Part shown: in pieces, positions 37,096-46,524 of the stretch
How the letters are laid out: every line of letters begins with the position of its first letter
Position numbering within the stretch: position 1 is the stretch's first letter
Source: an uncultured Gemmatimonadota bacterium
GTDB lineage: Bacteria > Gemmatimonadota > Gemmatimonadetes > Gemmatimonadales > Gemmatimonadaceae
Direction: 5' to 3'
NCBI GenBank assembly: GCA_902826615.1
Contig: CADEFN010000007.1
Coordinates: forward strand, 124,001 to 188,000
Length of the DNA stretch: 64,000 nt
Translations under genes and position numbers: made by a program
Notes under the pieces: model-generated
The model's database searches: none
Seen by the model: the letters and a program-made list of their open reading frames with translations, nothing else
What the model was told of the DNA's origin: nothing

Positions 37096-38285
37096 AGCGG
37101 CAAGATACTCAGTTCACGCACTTGTGCCACGTCCTTGTCGCCGCGGCCACTGACACACAACACCACCGGCTCGTCAGGCATCCACCGACCCTTCGTCCCG
37201 GCCAGCCACGCCACCGCGTGCGCGGTCTCGAGGGCCGGCACCACGCCTTCGAGCCGGCTCAGCAGCGTAAATCCCTCCAGCGCTTCCCGGTCTGTTACGG
37301 CCACGTAGGTCGCCCTGCCACTATCCTTTAGGTGTGAGTGCTCGGGACCAACACCGGGATAGTCCAGCCCGGCCGAGATGGAGTGCGCCGGATGCACTTG
37401 CCCCTGCGCGTCCTGCAGGAGATAGCTGAGCGACCCGTGGAGCACCCCGGGTGTTCCCAGTGAGAGTGAAGCCGAGTGATGCCCCGAGGCCAACCCCTCC
37501 CCTGCTGCTTCGACCCCGATCAGCTCAACCGCCGCATCGTCGACAAAGCCCGCAAAGATTCCCATGGCGTTGGAACCGCCGCCGACGCAGGCGACCACCG
37601 CCCTGGGCAGGCGGCCCGTCCGTTGCAGCACCTGGGCTCGTGCCTCCCGGCCAATGATCGACTGGAAGTCGCGCACCATCCGGGGGTAGGGCGCGGGGCC
37701 AACCACAGAGCCGATGATGTAGTGGCTGTCGTTCACGTTCGTGACCCAGTCGCGAATGGCTTCGGTCGTGGCGTCTTTGAGAGTGCGGGTTCCGCTCGTC
37801 ACCGGGACAACGGTCGCCCCGAGCAGGCGCATGCGGTAGACGTTGAGGGCCTGACGCTGCATGTCCTCTTCGCCCATGTAGACGACGCATGTGAGGCCGA
37901 AGCGGGCACAGATAGTCGCGGTCGCCACACCATGCTGACCGGCCCCGGTCTCGGCAATGATGCGGCCCTTCCCCATTCGCCGGGCGAGCAGGGCCTGTCC
38001 CACCGTGTTGTTGATCTTGTGCGCCCCGGTGTGATTCAGGTCCTCGCGCTTGAGCCACACCTGCGCCCCGATCAGCTCGCCGAGCCGCGGAGCCGGGGTG
38101 AACGCCGAGGGGCGCCCCACAAAGTGCTCCAGCAGGTCGGACAGATCATGCTGGAATGTGGGATCGACGCGAGCCGCTTCATACGCGGACTCGAGAGCAT
38201 CGAGCGCCGGAATGAGGGTTTCGGGCACATAGCGACCACCATACGCGCCAAAGCGGTCCCGGTTCACCGGGATGGAGGCCGTCAT
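37092..38285 (-). CDS. trpB: Tryptophan synthase beta subunit
   Basis: A 397-aa PLP-dependent TrpB. The Schiff-base lysine is Lys90 in HTGAHKINN, the phosphate loop GGGSNAMG is visible, and the N-terminus [13 protein letters not shown] is diagnostic of the TrpB1 type. It condenses indole and serine to tryptophan. It overlaps trpF upstream and the HEAT gene downstream, both by ATGA. Confidence 0.98.
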   Translation of the reverse strand: MTASIPVNRDRFGAYGGRYVPETLIPALDALESAYEAARVDPTFQHDLSDLLEHFVGRPSAFTPAPRLGELIGAQVWLKREDLNHTGAHKINNTVGQALLARRMGKGRIIAETGAGQHGVATATICARFGLTCVVYMGEEDMQRQALNVYRMRLLGATVVPVTSGTRTLKDATTEAIRDWVTNVNDSHYIIGSVVGPAPYPRMVRDFQSIIGREARAQVLQRTGRLPRAVVACVGGGSNAMGIFAGFVDDAAVELIGVEAAGEGLASGHHSASLSLGTPGVLHGSLSYLLQDAQGQVHPAHSISAGLDYPGVGPEHSHLKDSGRATYVAVTDREALEGFTLLSRLEGVVPALETAHAVAWLAGTKGRWMPDEPVVLCVSGRGDKDVAQVRELSILPL

Positions 38286-38914
38286 TCGGTCACCGTGCGT
38301 CGCACCGCATTCACAAACTCTTCCATGCGCTTGTGGTCCTTGAGTCCCGGTGCCGACTCCACACCGGATGATACATCGAGAATATCAGGCGACAGCACCT
38401 CGGCGGCCCGCACGACGTTCGCCGAAGAGAGTCCCCCTGCGACGCCCACCTGGTATCTGATCCGAAGAGTGTCTACCACCGGGCGGCTGCGCTCCCAGTC
38501 GAATGTCACTCCGGTCCCGCCGGCCCGGCCCTCCGCGAACGCGTCCAACAATACTACGTCCCAGCCACTCTCTTCTACGAGGTCATCTCCAACCAGTTCG
38601 TTGGCGCGCATTCGGAGCCCGCGCCACTTCCGTACCCCAGTGAGATCGGCAAAGCCCTGCGGTACCCGGCCGTGCACCTGCACTCCGGCCAGACCAATGT
38701 CCCGAGCCCGCTCGAGATCCGCCAGCACCGGGTCCACAAATACCCCAATGGCGCGGGGCGCGGCGCCTAACGCACTCAGGAGCTGCCGGGCGGTCGTGAG
38801 CGACACCTGGCGCGGGCTCGGTGCAAAGACGAGCCCGATGAACTCGACGCCGAGCCGTGTTGCCGCTTCGACATCGACCTGCCGCGTCAAGCCACAGATC
38901 TTGATCTCAGTCAC
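38282..38914 (-). CDS. trpF: Phosphoribosylanthranilate isomerase
   Basis: A 210-aa TrpF. It starts [18 protein letters not shown], with the catalytic Cys in KICGLT, has [14 protein letters not shown], the catalytic Asp in VLLDAF and the phosphate motif [13 protein letters not shown] at 38914 overlaps the trpC stop by 8 nt (GTGACTGA); the long open frame upstream is a shadow of trpC. Confidence 0.95.
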   Translation of the reverse strand: MTEIKICGLTRQVDVEAATRLGVEFIGLVFAPSPRQVSLTTARQLLSALGAAPRAIGVFVDPVLADLERARDIGLAGVQVHGRVPQGFADLTGVRKWRGLRMRANELVGDDLVEESGWDVVLLDAFAEGRAGGTGVTFDWERSRPVVDTLRIRYQVGVAGGLSSANVVRAAEVLSPDILDVSSGVESAPGLKDHKRMEEFVNAVRRTVTE

Positions 38915-39728
38915 GGCGTGGATGGCGCGGGACGCCGGCCAAAGCCGCCACAGCGGCCGTGCCAGAAGCGGCAACCGAGAGGGCCGACCCCACGAGCACG
39001 GCGTCGGCACCATACCGAGCCACACGCTCCACGTCCTCCACACCCGATAAGCCACTTTCGGCGATCGCCACGCAATGGCTGGGAACTCGCGACAACACAC
39101 GCTCAACAACGTCGGGCTCGATGACCAGAGTCTCAAGATTGCGGGCGTTGACCCCGATCACCTGCGCGCCACTCGATAGCGCCTGCTCCAGTTCCTCAAG
39201 GGATCGCACCTCAACGAGCGGTTCGATGCCGACGTTTCGCGCGGTTTGCACCAGGTCATGCAAACGACCGGGGGCCAACGCGCGGGCAATCAACAGCACG
39301 GCCGAAGCGCCAAGTGCCGCCGCTTCGATGACCTGGAGCTCGCTCACGTGAAAATCCTTCTTGAGCAGCGGCACGGCGGTAGAGGCCGCCAGCGTCTCCA
39401 GATCACTGTTGGAGCCTCCGAATTCCGTGGGCTCCGTCAAGACGGAAATGGCTGCCGCTCCGCCGGCGACGTATTCCCCCACGCGGTCGGAGGCGACGAG
39501 CTGCGTATTGATGGCCCCCTTTGAAGGCGAGCTTCGCTTGAGCTCGGCAATCACCCGCACCGGCCCCGGAGCTTGAAGGGCCGCCAGAAAGGAGCGGGGG
39601 CTCGCCTGTTCGGCCAGGCGCACAAGAGCGTCGCGCTGGCTTTCGAGGCGGGCCGCCCTCTCAAGGGCCGCCGCCGTCAAACGTCCGAGTGCCCCGGTCA
39701 GAGGGCGCCACACAGAAATCTCTTGCAC
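38907..39728 (-). CDS. trpC: Indole-3-glycerol phosphate synthase
   Basis: A 273-aa TrpC with VIAELKRSSPSKGAI (catalytic Lys), SVLTEPTEFGGS, PLLKKDFHV, GVNARNLETL and AIAESGLSG. It cyclises CdRP to indole-3-glycerol phosphate. GTG at 39728 gives the usual length; the long upstream frame runs antisense through lexA and is not coding. It is the first gene of the trpCFB...A unit, divergent from lexA. Confidence 0.95.
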   Translation of the reverse strand: MQEISVWRPLTGALGRLTAAALERAARLESQRDALVRLAEQASPRSFLAALQAPGPVRVIAELKRSSPSKGAINTQLVASDRVGEYVAGGAAAISVLTEPTEFGGSNSDLETLAASTAVPLLKKDFHVSELQVIEAAALGASAVLLIARALAPGRLHDLVQTARNVGIEPLVEVRSLEELEQALSSGAQVIGVNARNLETLVIEPDVVERVLSRVPSHCVAIAESGLSGVEDVERVARYGADAVLVGSALSVAASGTAAVAALAGVPRHPRRD

Positions 39729-39751
39729 TTCGGGTATTCTTCGGTTATCGT
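39723..39751 (+). promoter_or_regulatory. Putative lexA promoter
   Basis: TTGCAC (39723-39728), a 17-nt spacer and TATCGT (39746-39751), about 73 nt before the lexA ATG. A GAGCTTGTTC element at 39758-39767 faintly resembles a LexA half-site pair but I do not claim an operator. The -35 overlaps the divergent trpC start. Confidence 0.35.
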
Positions 39752-39824
39752 CGTTTCGGAGCTTGTTCGGGCATCGCGACACTCCGTTTTCTGCGAACCC
39801 ATTCACCAGAGCTGAGAGCGTGAC

Positions 39825-40433
39825 ATGCCACTCACACGGCGCCAGCGCGAGATCCTGACCTTTCTGCAGACCTACTCCGAAGAGCGCGGCTACGCGCCGA
39901 GCTTCGAGGAGATCGCAGAGCAGTTCAACTATAACTCGCTCGCCACGGTGCATGAGCACCTCTCCAACCTCGAGCGCAAAGGCTACATCAAGCGTTCGTA
40001 TAACGAGAGTCGCTCCATCGAGATTCTCCCCTCGGAGATGTTCGCCAAGGCCGTCGAACTCCCCCTGCTTGGTCTCGTTGCCGCAGGTCTCCCCATCGAA
40101 GCCATCGAGGCACGAGAGAGCATCGCGGTCCCGCAGGAACTCATTCGACGCAACGGCGATCACTACGTGCTGCGTGTTCGCGGCAGCTCCATGATTGAGG
40201 AACAGATCCGCGATGGAGATTTCGTCGTGGTGAACGAGCGGAAGTCGGCGGACAACGGCGAAATGGTGATTGCACTCGTCGGGGGCAACTCGGCGACGGT
40301 CAAGCGCATGTATCGCGAGCGTGATGGGCGAATCAGACTGCAGCCCGCAAATGAAGCCATGTCGCCGATCTACGTCCACGAAAACGACATTGCCATCCAG
40401 GGCATCGTCGTGGGAGTGATCCGCAAGTACTAG
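39825..40433 (+). CDS. lexA: SOS repressor LexA
   Basis: A 202-aa LexA. The N-terminal winged helix-turn-helix has RQREILTFLQ, APSFEEIAEQF and SLATVHEHLSNLERKGYI; the self-cleavage site is Ala87-Gly88 in LVAAGLP; the catalytic dyad is Ser122 in GSSM and Lys160 in SATVKRM. It represses DNA-damage genes until RecA triggers self-cleavage. Transcribed alone between divergent trpC and convergent trpD. Its TAG stop shares the palindrome CTAG with the trpD stop. Confidence 0.97.
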   Translation: MPLTRRQREILTFLQTYSEERGYAPSFEEIAEQFNYNSLATVHEHLSNLERKGYIKRSYNESRSIEILPSEMFAKAVELPLLGLVAAGLPIEAIEARESIAVPQELIRRNGDHYVLRVRGSSMIEEQIRDGDFVVVNERKSADNGEMVIALVGGNSATVKRMYRERDGRIRLQPANEAMSPIYVHENDIAIQGIVVGVIRKY

Positions 40434-41470
40434 GCGCTGCCCTGGCTCTGATAGGCGTCCCGCATGCGTCGCAGCGCATCCATGCCGACACCAGCCATCA
40501 GACCATCGCGCGCGACCTGAACGCCGCGCGCGAACGTATCGGCCTTCCCGCCTACATACAGCGCGGCCGCGGTGTTCAACACAATCGCTGATCGCGCGCC
40601 CTCCGGTCCCCTGCCCTCCAGCAACTCAACGATCAACTCGGCGTTGAAGGCGGGAGATCCGCCGGCGAGGTCTCCTGCAGCCGTATGGCCCACACCGTGA
40701 TCGGCCGGGTCGAGCACCCAGCTTGTCACGCGGCCCTCGCGTATCTCCGTGACGCGGCTCAACCCGAACGGCGAGACCTCGTCGAGCCCCGCTTCACCGT
40801 ACACAACCAGCGAGTGCACCGTGCCTAACGCCGAGAGCGCTCCGGCAAGCAGGGGCTGGCGCGAGGGATCGGCCACACCGAGCACCTGACGTCCCGCCTT
40901 CGCTGGATTGGCCAGTGGACCGACGATGTTCATCACCGTGGGCACGGCGAGTTCGCGACGCACCGGGCCGACGTGGCGCATGGCGGGATGCATGGTTGGC
41001 GCGAACATGAAAACGATCCCGGCCGAACGCAGTACGTCGGCCATGCGAGCCGGAGTGACATCGAGCGGCACGCCGAGTTGTTCGAGCACATCGGCGCTTC
41101 CACACTGCGACGTGAAGCTCCGGTTGCCGTGTTTCGCTACTCGTAGCCCAAGTCCGGCTGCCAGAAGTGCCGCCGCCGTCGAAATGTTGAACGTGGTGAC
41201 AGTTCCGCCGCCGGTACCGCAGGTGTCAACGAGATGGTCGGGGTCGTCTCCGTTGAGGACGATCATCGCTCGACGCAGAGCCCGAGCGGCCCCCGCCACT
41301 TCACCCGCGCTTTCTCCCTTTACGCGCAGCCCCATGAGCAAAGCTGCTACCTGGGCAGGGGTGGCCTCGCCCGACATGATCACGTCAAAGGCGGCACTCG
41401 CTTGATCTTCGTGCAGCGTGCCGCCCATCGCGAGTGCCTTGATTGCGCCCTGCAACGCGTTGCTGCTCAC
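40430..41470 (-). CDS. trpD: Anthranilate phosphoribosyltransferase
   Basis: A 346-aa TrpD. The PRPP site is DTCGTGGGTVTTFNIST, then KHGNRSFTSQCGSADVLEQLG and the anthranilate region PTMHPAMRHVGPVRREL. It transfers phosphoribose to anthranilate. It is apart from trpCFBA and is coupled by ATGA to an upstream GAF/coiled-coil gene. trpE and trpG are not in the window. It lacks a fused glutaminase domain. Confidence 0.97.
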   Translation of the reverse strand: MSSNALQGAIKALAMGGTLHEDQASAAFDVIMSGEATPAQVAALLMGLRVKGESAGEVAGAARALRRAMIVLNGDDPDHLVDTCGTGGGTVTTFNISTAAALLAAGLGLRVAKHGNRSFTSQCGSADVLEQLGVPLDVTPARMADVLRSAGIVFMFAPTMHPAMRHVGPVRRELAVPTVMNIVGPLANPAKAGRQVLGVADPSRQPLLAGALSALGTVHSLVVYGEAGLDEVSPFGLSRVTEIREGRVTSWVLDPADHGVGHTAAGDLAGGSPAFNAELIVELLEGRGPEGARSAIVLNTAAALYVGGKADTFARGVQVARDGLMAGVGMDALRRMRDAYQSQGSA

Positions 41471-42771
41471 CCCATGCTCCCCAGCAGGCGGAGGGGAAGT
41501 TCGTTTTTCGTGGCGATAACCGCGATCACAAGCGCCAGGAGCGAGACACGCTCAACGTCTTCTTCAATAAACACGCCTCGTTTGGCGCGGTTGGTGAGAT
41601 TCACCACCCCCACCAGTTCTTCCCTGTAAATGAGTGGGAAGGAGATGAAGGAACCGGTCGTGAGGTACTGGTCGCGCAGGAGGGGATGTTCGTTCACCTC
41701 TGCAGCATCCTGCACCAGGAGAGGCTCGCGTGACACGGCAACAATACCCGCGACGCCCTTGCCGAAGGGAATGCGCGACCCCGCCACAATGTTTGGCGCC
41801 AAACCGCGGGCAGCGGCGAGGTAGAGCATCTCGGGCTCGGGGGCCTTGAGCATGAGCGAGCAGCGCTGCGCCTGCATATCGTCGCCGACCAGGGCGAGCA
41901 GTCCGTCCACCAGCGAACGCGGGTCCTTCGCGGTGTTGTCCATCCGAAGGGAACGCTCGATGAGGTAGAGCGTGCGCACCTTCTGACGCAACGTTTCGTG
42001 TCGCCGGTGCAGTTCCACATGGGCCTGCTCCAGCTGGGAGACCGCGGCAGTGAGCTGTTGCTCAACGGAGGCGGCCTTTCGACCCGACCGACGCGCTTCT
42101 TCCTGGGCCGTGGCGATGCTCTTCTCGAGGTGCACGAGACGCTCGGCATCGGCCGCGTTTGTCTGCGACGCCACGCCACGCGCCTTGCCCAGTTCGCCTT
42201 CCAGGACGCCGAGTTTCCGGATGTATTCGGCGTGCACGCGCCCGGTAACGTCTTCGAGGGTGCGCACCGCTTCTTCACGCGCCTCTCGCTCCTGGAACCG
42301 CACATATGCCAGGTCAAACAGGGCGGCGGCTGGCGCGAGGCGCTCGGACGTGCGGGTGCCGAACATGCGGCGCTGCTCATACAACGCGAGCACGGCGGAG
42401 AGCTGTCCGTCGGCAAGGAGCCCCCGGAGCGAGAGCACGCCGCCATCGGCGAAGGCACTCAACCCCAGCAGTCTTGCGTACTCGGCGGAACGATCGCCCA
42501 GATCCACGAACTGCCCGCCATTGGCGAGCATCGTCCGCACCGCTGGTGGCAGATGATCCACGGTAGTGTCGACGACCGCGCGAATCACCGTGCCACCGCT
42601 GGGCGTTAGGCGGTCTCGGAGGAGGCTGCGTCGTTCGTCATAGCGCAGGAGGCCGAGGACAGCAGTCCGATCGGACTCCATGAGCGCTTCCCCCAAGGCG
42701 ACGAGGGCCGCCTCCACGTCGGGTGCGACGCTGAGCGCGTGCGACAATGCGGGAAGACTTCGGGTCGACAT
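41467..42771 (-). CDS. GAF-domain/coiled-coil signalling protein coupled to trpD
   Basis: A 434-aa soluble protein: an N-terminal GAF-like module (about residues 15-160), a long coiled coil (about 165-285, rich in Glu/Arg/Gln/Ala) and a C-terminal GAF domain (about 290-425, with IPFGKGVAGIVAVSREPLLVQDA and FPLIYREELVGVVNLTNR). No kinase, cyclase or phosphodiesterase output domain is present. I prefer ATG at 42771 over a TTG at 42855. Its stop overlaps the trpD start by 4 nt, so it is a second case of a signalling protein translated with a trp enzyme. Confidence 0.8.
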   Translation of the reverse strand: MSTRSLPALSHALSVAPDVEAALVALGEALMESDRTAVLGLLRYDERRSLLRDRLTPSGGTVIRAVVDTTVDHLPPAVRTMLANGGQFVDLGDRSAEYARLLGLSAFADGGVLSLRGLLADGQLSAVLALYEQRRMFGTRTSERLAPAAALFDLAYVRFQEREAREEAVRTLEDVTGRVHAEYIRKLGVLEGELGKARGVASQTNAADAERLVHLEKSIATAQEEARRSGRKAASVEQQLTAAVSQLEQAHVELHRRHETLRQKVRTLYLIERSLRMDNTAKDPRSLVDGLLALVGDDMQAQRCSLMLKAPEPEMLYLAAARGLAPNIVAGSRIPFGKGVAGIVAVSREPLLVQDAAEVNEHPLLRDQYLTTGSFISFPLIYREELVGVVNLTNRAKRGVFIEEDVERVSLLALVIAVIATKNELPLRLLGSMG

Positions 42772-42879
42772 GGACAGAGATCGGGGTGTTGGCGCGGCAC
42801 CGCCGCGGACCCCTGCGGCCGTTGCAATGTGAGCGCGTAGGTCGAGTGAAGTCAATCGCTTGGCGCATCACGCGTTTGC

Positions 42880-42907
42880 TTGACTTGAAGTGTCTGCGGA
42901 CTAGCTT
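42880..42907 (+). promoter_or_regulatory. Putative sigma-70 promoter of truA and the purine operon
   Basis: TTGACT (42880-42885), a 16-nt spacer and TAGCTT (42902-42907). The expected start site, about 7 nt later, coincides with the GTG of truA at 42915, and there is no Shine-Dalgarno sequence, so a leaderless mRNA is predicted. The tmRNA promoter has the same -35 and spacing. Confidence 0.6.
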
Positions 42908-42914
42908 TCGCCCC

Positions 42915-43691
42915 GTGTCGGTACGCACCGTGCAGCTCGTGCTGCACTACGACGGTTTCGCATTTTCCGGCTGGCAAATCCAGCCTGGGCGGCGCACCGT
43001 GCAGGGGGAGCTGGAGCGCGTGCTCGCCGACTTGTGCGGACAACGGATCGTAGCCCAGGGAGCCGGACGTACCGATGCGGGGGTGCATGCCCGCGGACAG
43101 GCGGTCGGCGTACATGTACCGGAGAAATGGCAGCCTGCCGCCTTGCGGCGCGCGATCAATGCTCTCCTTCCCGACGACGTATGGGTCGAGGCGGCGCATG
43201 AGATGCGTCCCGACTTCCATGCTCGCTTCAGTGCAACATCCCGACGGTACGCATATCAGGTGGGAACGGACGACGCTTCGCGTTCGCCCTTTCGCCGACA
43301 GTGGGAATGGTGTGTCTCACGCTCCCTCGACGGCGCTTTGCTCGACGCCTCCGCGCGCGAGCTTCTTGGCGAGCACCAGTTCCTCGCCTTTGCCGTCCGC
43401 GGCACCGCTCCCGCCGCCGACAACCACAGGTGCCGCGTGCTCCGGGCGGAGTGGGAGCGTCGCCCGTCGGGCCTCACTTTCCATGTCGAAGCCAACCGTT
43501 TTCTCCACCATATGGTGCGCTTTCTCGTGGGCACCATGATCGACATCGCCAGCGGCAAACGTCCGCCCAGCGACTTTGCGGCGCTTCTCGCCGCCACCGC
43601 GAACGACGACGTCTCCACCCCTGCACCGCCTCACGCCCTCTTCCTCGAACGGGTGGTCTACCCGTCCGAGCTTTACCTGATTCCAGTATGA
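42915..43691 (+). CDS. truA: tRNA pseudouridine(38-40) synthase
   Basis: A 258-aa TruA. The catalytic Asp54 is in GAGRTDAGVHARGQ; other blocks are YDGFAFSGWQ, FHARFSATSRRYAY and FLHHMVRFLVGTMI. GTG at 42915 is the family start; the frame extends upstream into the divergent promoter region. It overlaps the degP gene by 4 nt and heads the purine operon. Confidence 0.96.
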   Translation: MSVRTVQLVLHYDGFAFSGWQIQPGRRTVQGELERVLADLCGQRIVAQGAGRTDAGVHARGQAVGVHVPEKWQPAALRRAINALLPDDVWVEAAHEMRPDFHARFSATSRRYAYQVGTDDASRSPFRRQWEWCVSRSLDGALLDASARELLGEHQFLAFAVRGTAPAADNHRCRVLRAEWERRPSGLTFHVEANRFLHHMVRFLVGTMIDIASGKRPPSDFAALLAATANDDVSTPAPPHALFLERVVYPSELYLIPV

Positions 43692-45094
43692 AGGACCTCT
43701 TCGCTTCAATTCTGGTGGCGTTAGGGGCGTGCAACACCGCCGCCACCGCCGACCAGGTTCGGGCCTCGGCGCCCGACACCACAACACGCCAGGCAAAGAC
43801 CGAACAGATTGCCGCGTCCAGGCGCACCGCCATCACCGAGGCGGTCTCTCGGATTGCACCCGCTGTAGTCACCGTGCAGACCGAAACGGTTGAGCGTGTC
43901 CCGGTCGATGTGTTCGAGCAGTTCTTTGGTGGCCGCTCCGGGCAGCAGACCAACTCCGGTATCGGCTCGGGTTTCATCATCCGGAGCAATGGGCTCATCG
44001 TCACCAACGAACATGTGGTGGGCGGTGCCTCGAAGATCTCCGTGATGCTGCGTGACGGTACCACCTACCCGGCCAAACTCCTTGGTGCAGACGAAACCAA
44101 TGATTTGGCCATCCTCAAGGTCGACGCCAGCAACCTGCCTGTCGCCTCGATGGGCAATAGCGAAGAACTGCTGGTGGGCGAGTGGGCCATTGCCATCGGG
44201 AATCCCTTCGGCTTCGTGCTTGGCAACACCGAGCCCAGCGTGACCACCGGCGTGATCAGCGCCACCGGTCGTAACCTGCTCGGGCGCACCGAGGGTAACG
44301 GCATCTACCTCGGCATGATCCAGACCGACGCGTCGATCAATCTGGGCAACTCCGGCGGTCCGCTGGTCAACGCCAATGGAGATGTCATCGGCGTCAATTC
44401 GTCGATCTACACACCAAGCGGTGGCTCGATCGGCCTGGGCTTCGCCATCCCCATCAATCGCGCGCGCCGCATCGTCGACGATCTGCTCGAGCATGGCAAA
44501 GTGCGGCGTCCATGGATCGGGGAGAAACTGCTCACGCCCAAGGGCAACAATCCCCGGGATGTCGTGACGGCGGGCGTCGTGCTGCAGAGTGTGGTACCGG
44601 GATCCCCGGCCGCCAAATCAGGCCTGGAGCCCGGTGACGAAATCCTCACGGTCCGCGGCAAACGCGTGCGCAACGTTTTCGACTGGGAAACCGAGCGACT
44701 CGACATGCGTGTGGGCGAGTCGGTGCCCCTCACCATCAAGCGGGGCTCGCGTGAACGATCGGTCAGTGTGACAGTGGCTGACCTGCCCGAGGTGAGTGCA
44801 CCTCGAGTCACCGTGCTGCGTGAACTGCAGCTTACCACGCTGACACCACAAATTCGTGCTGAACGCGGCTATCGTTCCAACCGCGGGGCGGTGGTCGTGG
44901 AAGTCTCGGACCGCGTGCGCGATGAAATCGGCCTGCAGCAGGGCGACCTGATCGTGCAGATCAACGGAACGCCAATCGCGGGGGCCACTGACGTCTCTCG
45001 CGCATTCGAGACCTACGGCGGCCGCTCCATCATTCGACTTGCCTTCGAGCGCAACGGATTCATGTACACACGCGACTTCGAGATCACCCGGTGA
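43688..45094 (+). CDS. DegP/HtrA-type serine protease, probable lipoprotein
   Basis: A 468-aa HtrA protease. The signal sequence ends in a good lipobox Leu-Gly-Ala-Cys (Cys15), so it is probably anchored to an envelope membrane. The trypsin-like domain has His109 (TNEHVVG), Asp139 (TNDLAIL) and Ser222 (GNSGGPL). Two PDZ domains follow (about 290-370 and 385-465). Function: periplasmic protein quality control. It overlaps truA (ATGA) before and purB (GTGA) after. The longer frame upstream is a truA shadow. Confidence 0.95.
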   Translation: MKDLFASILVALGACNTAATADQVRASAPDTTTRQAKTEQIAASRRTAITEAVSRIAPAVVTVQTETVERVPVDVFEQFFGGRSGQQTNSGIGSGFIIRSNGLIVTNEHVVGGASKISVMLRDGTTYPAKLLGADETNDLAILKVDASNLPVASMGNSEELLVGEWAIAIGNPFGFVLGNTEPSVTTGVISATGRNLLGRTEGNGIYLGMIQTDASINLGNSGGPLVNANGDVIGVNSSIYTPSGGSIGLGFAIPINRARRIVDDLLEHGKVRRPWIGEKLLTPKGNNPRDVVTAGVVLQSVVPGSPAAKSGLEPGDEILTVRGKRVRNVFDWETERLDMRVGESVPLTIKRGSRERSVSVTVADLPEVSAPRVTVLRELQLTTLTPQIRAERGYRSNRGAVVVEVSDRVRDEIGLQQGDLIVQINGTPIAGATDVSRAFETYGGRSIIRLAFERNGFMYTRDFEITR

Positions 45095-46524
45095 CCGCAC
45101 GCGACGTCTACACCTCTCCCCTTGGTGAACGGTATGCGTCACCGGCAATGCTCGCGCTCTGGTCAGGCTCCCGCCGGTACGGTCTCTGGCGCCGCCTCTG
45201 GCTGGCGCTGGCCGAGCACGAGCAGGCGTTAGGCGTCCCCATTCCGTCCGAAGCCATCGACCAGATGCGTCAACACCTGGACGATATCGACTTCGACGTT
45301 GTCGCGAACTACGAGAAGCGGTTCCGGCACGACGTGATGGCGCATATCCACGCCTTTGGTGATGTGGCACCTGCGGCACGTGGCCATATCCACTATGGCG
45401 CCACCTCGTGTTACGTGACCGACAACGCCGAGCTGGTCTTGATGCGCGATGGGCTCAGCATCCTTCGCGACAAGATTGTCCAGGCGCTGCGTCAGCTCAG
45501 TGACTTCGCCACCACCTGGCGTGAGCAACCCGCGCTCGGCTACACCCACCTGCAGCCGGCGCAGCTCACCACCGTTGGCAAACGCGCCTGCTTGTGGATG
45601 CAGGACCTGGTGCTCGATCTCGCCGAACTCGACCACCGGCTGGCGACGTTGCCGTTCCGCGGTGTGAAGGGGACCACGGGAACGCAGGCGTCGTTCCTGC
45701 ACATCTTTGATGGGGATCACGCCAAAGTGCGAGAGCTCGACCGCCGCGTCACACAGGCGATGGGCTTTGCGCACTCCATCCCCGTGTCGGGGCAAACGTA
45801 CTCGCGCAAGATCGACGCGCAGGTGCTGGGGGTCGTGGCGGGGATTGCGGCAAGTGCCGCCAAGTTTGCCAGTGACCTCCGCATGCTGCAGGCCTTTGGC
45901 GAAATCGAGGAGCCCTTCGGCAAGGAGCAGATCGGTTCCTCGGCCATGGCCTACAAGCGGAACCCAATGCGTAGCGAGCGCATCAACTCCCTCGCGCGTT
46001 TTGTGGCGTCGCTCGAACAGAATGCCAACCAGACCCATGCCGTTCAGTACTTCGAGCGCACACTCGACGACTCGGCCAACCGCCGGTTGGTGATCCCCGA
46101 GATGTTCCTCGCCACCGACGCGATCCTGGTGCTGCTGGTCGACATCACCAGCGGGCTCGAAGTGCATCAGGCGCGCACCGAGGCGCGGATTGCCGAAGAA
46201 CTCCCCTTCATGGCCACAGAAGACCTCATTGTGCGCGCGGTACGAGCGGGCCTGAGCCGCCAGGATGCGCACGAGGTCATTCGGCAGCACTCCATTGCCG
46301 CCGCGCGTGCCATGAAGGACGAAGGGGTGCGCAATAACATGCTGGAGCGCTTGGCCGGCGACCCCGCCTTTCCCGTGGACATGGCAGACCTTCATCAAGC
46401 GCTCGATCCGTCGCGTTTTGTGGGCCGCGCCCCGCAGCAGGTGACCGAGTTTCTGCAGGAAGTTGTTGCCCCGATCCTCAAGGATGCGCCGGTGGGCACC
46501 ACACGCGACGAGGTACGTGTATGA
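45091..46524 (+). CDS. purB: Adenylosuccinate lyase
   Basis: A 477-aa fumarase/aspartase-superfamily lyase acting twice in purine synthesis (SAICAR to AICAR and adenylosuccinate to AMP). Motifs are [30 protein letters not shown] and the signature loop [17 protein letters not shown] with its catalytic serines. The GTG start overlaps the protease stop. Coupled to purC by ATGA. Confidence 0.97.
   Translation: MTARDVYTSPLGERYASPAMLALWSGSRRYGLWRRLWLALAEHEQALGVPIPSEAIDQMRQHLDDIDFDVVANYEKRFRHDVMAHIHAFGDVAPAARGHIHYGATSCYVTDNAELVLMRDGLSILRDKIVQALRQLSDFATTWREQPALGYTHLQPAQLTTVGKRACLWMQDLVLDLAELDHRLATLPFRGVKGTTGTQASFLHIFDGDHAKVRELDRRVTQAMGFAHSIPVSGQTYSRKIDAQVLGVVAGIAASAAKFASDLRMLQAFGEIEEPFGKEQIGSSAMAYKRNPMRSERINSLARFVASLEQNANQTHAVQYFERTLDDSANRRLVIPEMFLATDAILVLLVDITSGLEVHQARTEARIAEELPFMATEDLIVRAVRAGLSRQDAHEVIRQHSIAAARAMKDEGVRNNMLERLAGDPAFPVDMADLHQALDPSRFVGRAPQQVTEFLQEVVAPILKDAPVGTTRDEVRV

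Noticed and set aside
37476-39050. 524-codon plus-strand frame across trpB/trpF/trpC
   Set aside because: It lies wholly antisense to three clear trp genes and its product is low-complexity Arg/Ser/Thr, typical of a shadow.
39758-39767. LexA operator before lexA (GAGCTTGTTC)
   Set aside because: It deviates from known SOS boxes, and no second copy supports it, so autoregulation cannot be claimed from sequence.
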